Below the pieces are notes generated by a model, which was not told where the DNA came from, did not search any database, and saw only the letters and a list, made by a program, of their open reading frames with translations. Source: Pleurotus ostreatus/Saccharomyces cerevisiae fusant (taxonomy: Eukaryota > Opisthokonta). Taken from it: 31,889 nt of DNA. A program made the position numbers and the translations under genes. Within the stretch, counting starts at the first letter, position 1. Every line of letters begins with the position of its first letter. Positions 29,320-31,889 of this stretch are shown piece by piece. The stretch spans positions 1 through 31,889 of the forward strand of contig JAMQCK010000279.1 of the NCBI GenBank assembly GCA_024196135.1. The letters run 5' to 3'.

Positions 29320-31889
29320 GTCTCGTCGGAAAAGCATATATATTGTCGACCATACGGACATGCATTACTACCGCTGAACATACCTCTATTCACCCCGCTC
29401 GTTCGTCATCCGTTTCGGGATACCTTAGACGCCATGTATACGTTGCTAGACCGTCGAGTACGGCGCGCGATTTCCAGAATACCGATTTGTTGAACATGTT
29501 CATGTTGACGCAGAAGCCTGAAGTCGGGAAGGGGTGCCTACGGTTTTCTTGAATATCGCGTGGTCGTTATAGGCCAGTGAACTTGTGGATTGGACCAAGG
29601 CGACGTTTATTTGCGGGGGTTTGACGTTGCGCCTTTGGGGGGGGAGCAGTATCGGTGACATGAGAGCAAGTGTATTGCGGCCGCTATATGGCTGGGACAT
29701 TGACCATAGGGGAACCCGAGGTTGCGAGCGAAAGGAAATTCTGCGGAGGACAACTGCGGTCAACTTCGAATTCCGGGATAAGTCGTGTATAGAATCACCG
29801 ACGACAATGTGTCCTCCCAAACCTCTGGCCATGAGAGAGCCCAGCAACTTGATGATCTTGAAGACGGCCGAGCCAGTAGACAAAGGACGCCTAGGCGTAG
29901 TGATCGGGAAGTACGAAGAGAGTTGGCGGCTGGCGTCCTCGTTCCCGTCTCGAGCAGAAAGAGTTCAAAGACGAAGCTATCCTCACGAGCACGAACTCGT
30001 CTTGCTAAGAGCCATGGCCGTCGACGTCAGGCCTCACGGCGACCGGGGATAGTGGGCCTTTGATGGCCGTACAGGGAAGGAAGGGGTTTGTTGACACGTG
30101 TATGGCCACCGAGCCGTACTTCCTGCCCCAGTCCCTTTGTTCTCGCCGCTGGATATTCTCCGTCCCTCTGCTGCTGTCTTTCTATCTTGTCTAAGGAACG
30201 ACTGCGACGCGTGTCTGGCCCCAGAAAAATGGGCTGAAGTCTGAAGAAATATGCCCCACGATCACGGAAGGGAAGGAGGAAGGAGGGCACGCTCGACGAC
30301 CGACAAAGCCTACTGCCGACCAGTAGCCTATAGACGCTATCGAGCGCAGAACCTCAGAACAGCCCAGCGATTTTTTGCCGACCAGCTTCTTCCACAAGAC
30401 GGCCACCACCGCGACGAGCCCCCGTCACATACGCCCTCCCCACCTCGCCGACGGACTCCGATACGCGACCCCAAAACGAAATCTCTCTTCGCCCATACTC
30501 CCCGCTCTATACGCGTATCGCAGATGCAGACGCAGGGACTACGCGCTTGCCGCTCGTCGTCGTAGGATAGATGACCAGGTGCGCACCGTCCCTCCCGCAA
30601 AGTCTGCCCCGTCGCTGACAACCCCACCCTCTCAGTATTTCTTGACGCTTCAAAGAGAATATCAGCCCCATATCCCCCAGCATGCGTGAACCCGACGTAC
30701 CGTATGAGTCTGCGCGACTTGACCGCGCGAGCATGACGTAGCCACACCGTTCCTGCAAATTGAGGAGCAGACGTTGGACTGGAAGGAGGTCAGTGACTCG
30801 CGCGGGTTCGGCTCGCTCACCGCAACAGGGACGTATACGACGCGCCGAAGCATCACCGTTCAGATCACGCTCGCCCGTTGGAGCATACAGCCGCCAGTGT
30901 ATCAGGACAGTAGATGCCCGCCTGCAACGCAGCGAAGCTAGGTCAAGCCGCGGCCAGCAATGTCGAGCGGGTAGACCGTCTCCCCGGTTATCAGGAGAGC
31001 CAGCATCGCCAGCCGAGTCTAGGTCGTTCGCGAGAGCATATAATCGCAGGTCTTGCGCATCAAGACAGCGAGCCACAGCTCGAACCAGATGTGGCCCGGA
31101 GTGGCTAGGAATGGCTGGTCAATGGTGCTTCCCGTTCTTCTGGCTGTTCTTTTGACATTGTCGCGGTGAAGCCCGCTCTGTAAGGATTGCGCTTCATGGT
31201 GAGCAAAAGGTTGGGAATAAACGTGCATGAACGGACCGACGTGGCGCTGACTTGCGAAGCCCTTCAAAGTCTTTAGGGTCGCAAGTATCTGCAGGCGAAA
31301 CGACCGCAATGACTTCGTCATAGCTCTGGGGTCCTACTGAACATCAGCGAGACCGAACAAGGACGACAGACTTACCTTCCGTCGATCTACGCCAGAACAA
31401 GGCGAGAACCTCTGAACGCAGGTGACAACCAGTGAGTACAATCACTCGAGCGCTGTTATCTCATCGATCTGGGGCGTGCAGATGTCTTCTATCGTGCTCT
31501 CGGCGCATCCCCTTCTGGCGCAAGGTAGCATGTTTATGATTAAGGGACAACGAAGGAGATGCCCGGTCTTCAAATAAGGTTCCGCCGAAACTTCAATTGA
31601 GGTGGCTGTGCAAAGTTCACCGAGCAGAATGGCCGGAGGTCGAGGACGAGATTTTGCAGTATCCAATGCCCAAGAGCGCTGTGGCAATGTCGATGTGAGT
31701 TCGAGCTTGCTTTCCTTGTATACCAGGCATCGCGATGCTGACCAGTCTATCGACAGTGTCTCTCGTACTGTCTTGTTCAAGTGCAAGGACCGTTCCCACG
31801 GGCCATTGTTGAATGCTTATGTCAGCATTGGGTCTTGTTTGGGAGACAATAGGTTGGACGCGCCGCATTTGTGTTTTTTCGGTCGGACC
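29320..31889. other. Right end, no gene recognised
   Basis: About 2.6 kb without a family match. Frames of 100-190 codons occur on both strands, often overlapping, for example plus 29585-30052 against minus 29500-29883, and minus 30507-31076. Minus frames at 31019-31321 (contains HIWFELWLAVLMRKTCDYML) and 31617-31868 (contains GTVLALEQDSTRDTVDRLVS) look the most protein-like, but I could not join either to neighbouring exons. No rRNA, tRNA or obvious repeat is visible. A gene cut by the window edge is possible. Confidence 0.35.

Noticed and set aside
29585..30052. Plus-strand frame of 155 codons, with a competing minus frame 29500-29883
   Set aside because: They overlap on opposite strands, neither shows a domain or splice partners, so I list the region as unannotated.
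1..31889. tRNA, rRNA or CRISPR arrays
   Set aside because: I found no T-arm-like GGTTCGA box with a matching cloverleaf, no rRNA sequence and no spaced direct repeats; the minisatellite has contiguous units without spacers.

Overview
The window reads as a GC-rich nuclear contig from a filamentous basidiomycete, most likely an Agaricomycete. Genes are cut by many short introns (about 45-70 nt) with GT-AG ends and CTGAC/CTAAC-like branch sites. Gene content is typical of that group: two cytochrome P450s, an F-box protein, a divergent protein-kinase-like protein of the mushroom-specific type, a secreted GH16 glucanase and a SUR7/PalI-type membrane protein. I assembled gene models by hand from frame continuity across introns. 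Every multi-exon model given as a CDS closes in phase to a stop codon.

Left third: a 16-exon acetamidase-type amidase (minus, 3095-523); a 14-exon P450 (plus, 4395-6639) whose heme-binding motif is split by a GC-AG intron; an intron-poor F-box protein (minus, 8442-6824) convergent with the P450; and, divergent from the F-box gene, an ELL-like RNA polymerase II elongation factor (plus, 8914-11320).

Middle: an 8-exon disordered Pro/Ser/His-rich protein (minus, 13528-12110); a 256-bp inverted-repeat element (13911-14166); the kinase-like gene (plus, 14328-15559); about 3.2 kb without a recognisable gene that holds an old tandem duplication (about 16100-17870); a one-finger C2H2 protein (plus, 18818-19660); and a single-exon one-pass membrane protein with a Ser-rich tail (plus, 19777-21393).

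Right third: a second P450 (plus, 21814-23916) whose last codons are the first unit of a 21-22-nt minisatellite running past the stop; a poorly resolved stretch with exon-like fragments; a low-complexity protein (plus, 25074-25947); the SUR7/PalI-type protein (minus, 27343-26648); the GH16 enzyme (plus, 28088-29319); and about 2.5 kb with nothing recognised.

The genes do not form an obvious pathway. The two P450s are about 15 kb apart with unrelated genes between them, and no synthase, transporter or cluster regulator accompanies them. The unusual material is mostly structural: the inverted-repeat element, the minisatellite grown from coding sequence, a duplicated pyrimidine tract inside an intron, micro-exons, and a possible alternative C terminus controlled by one intron.
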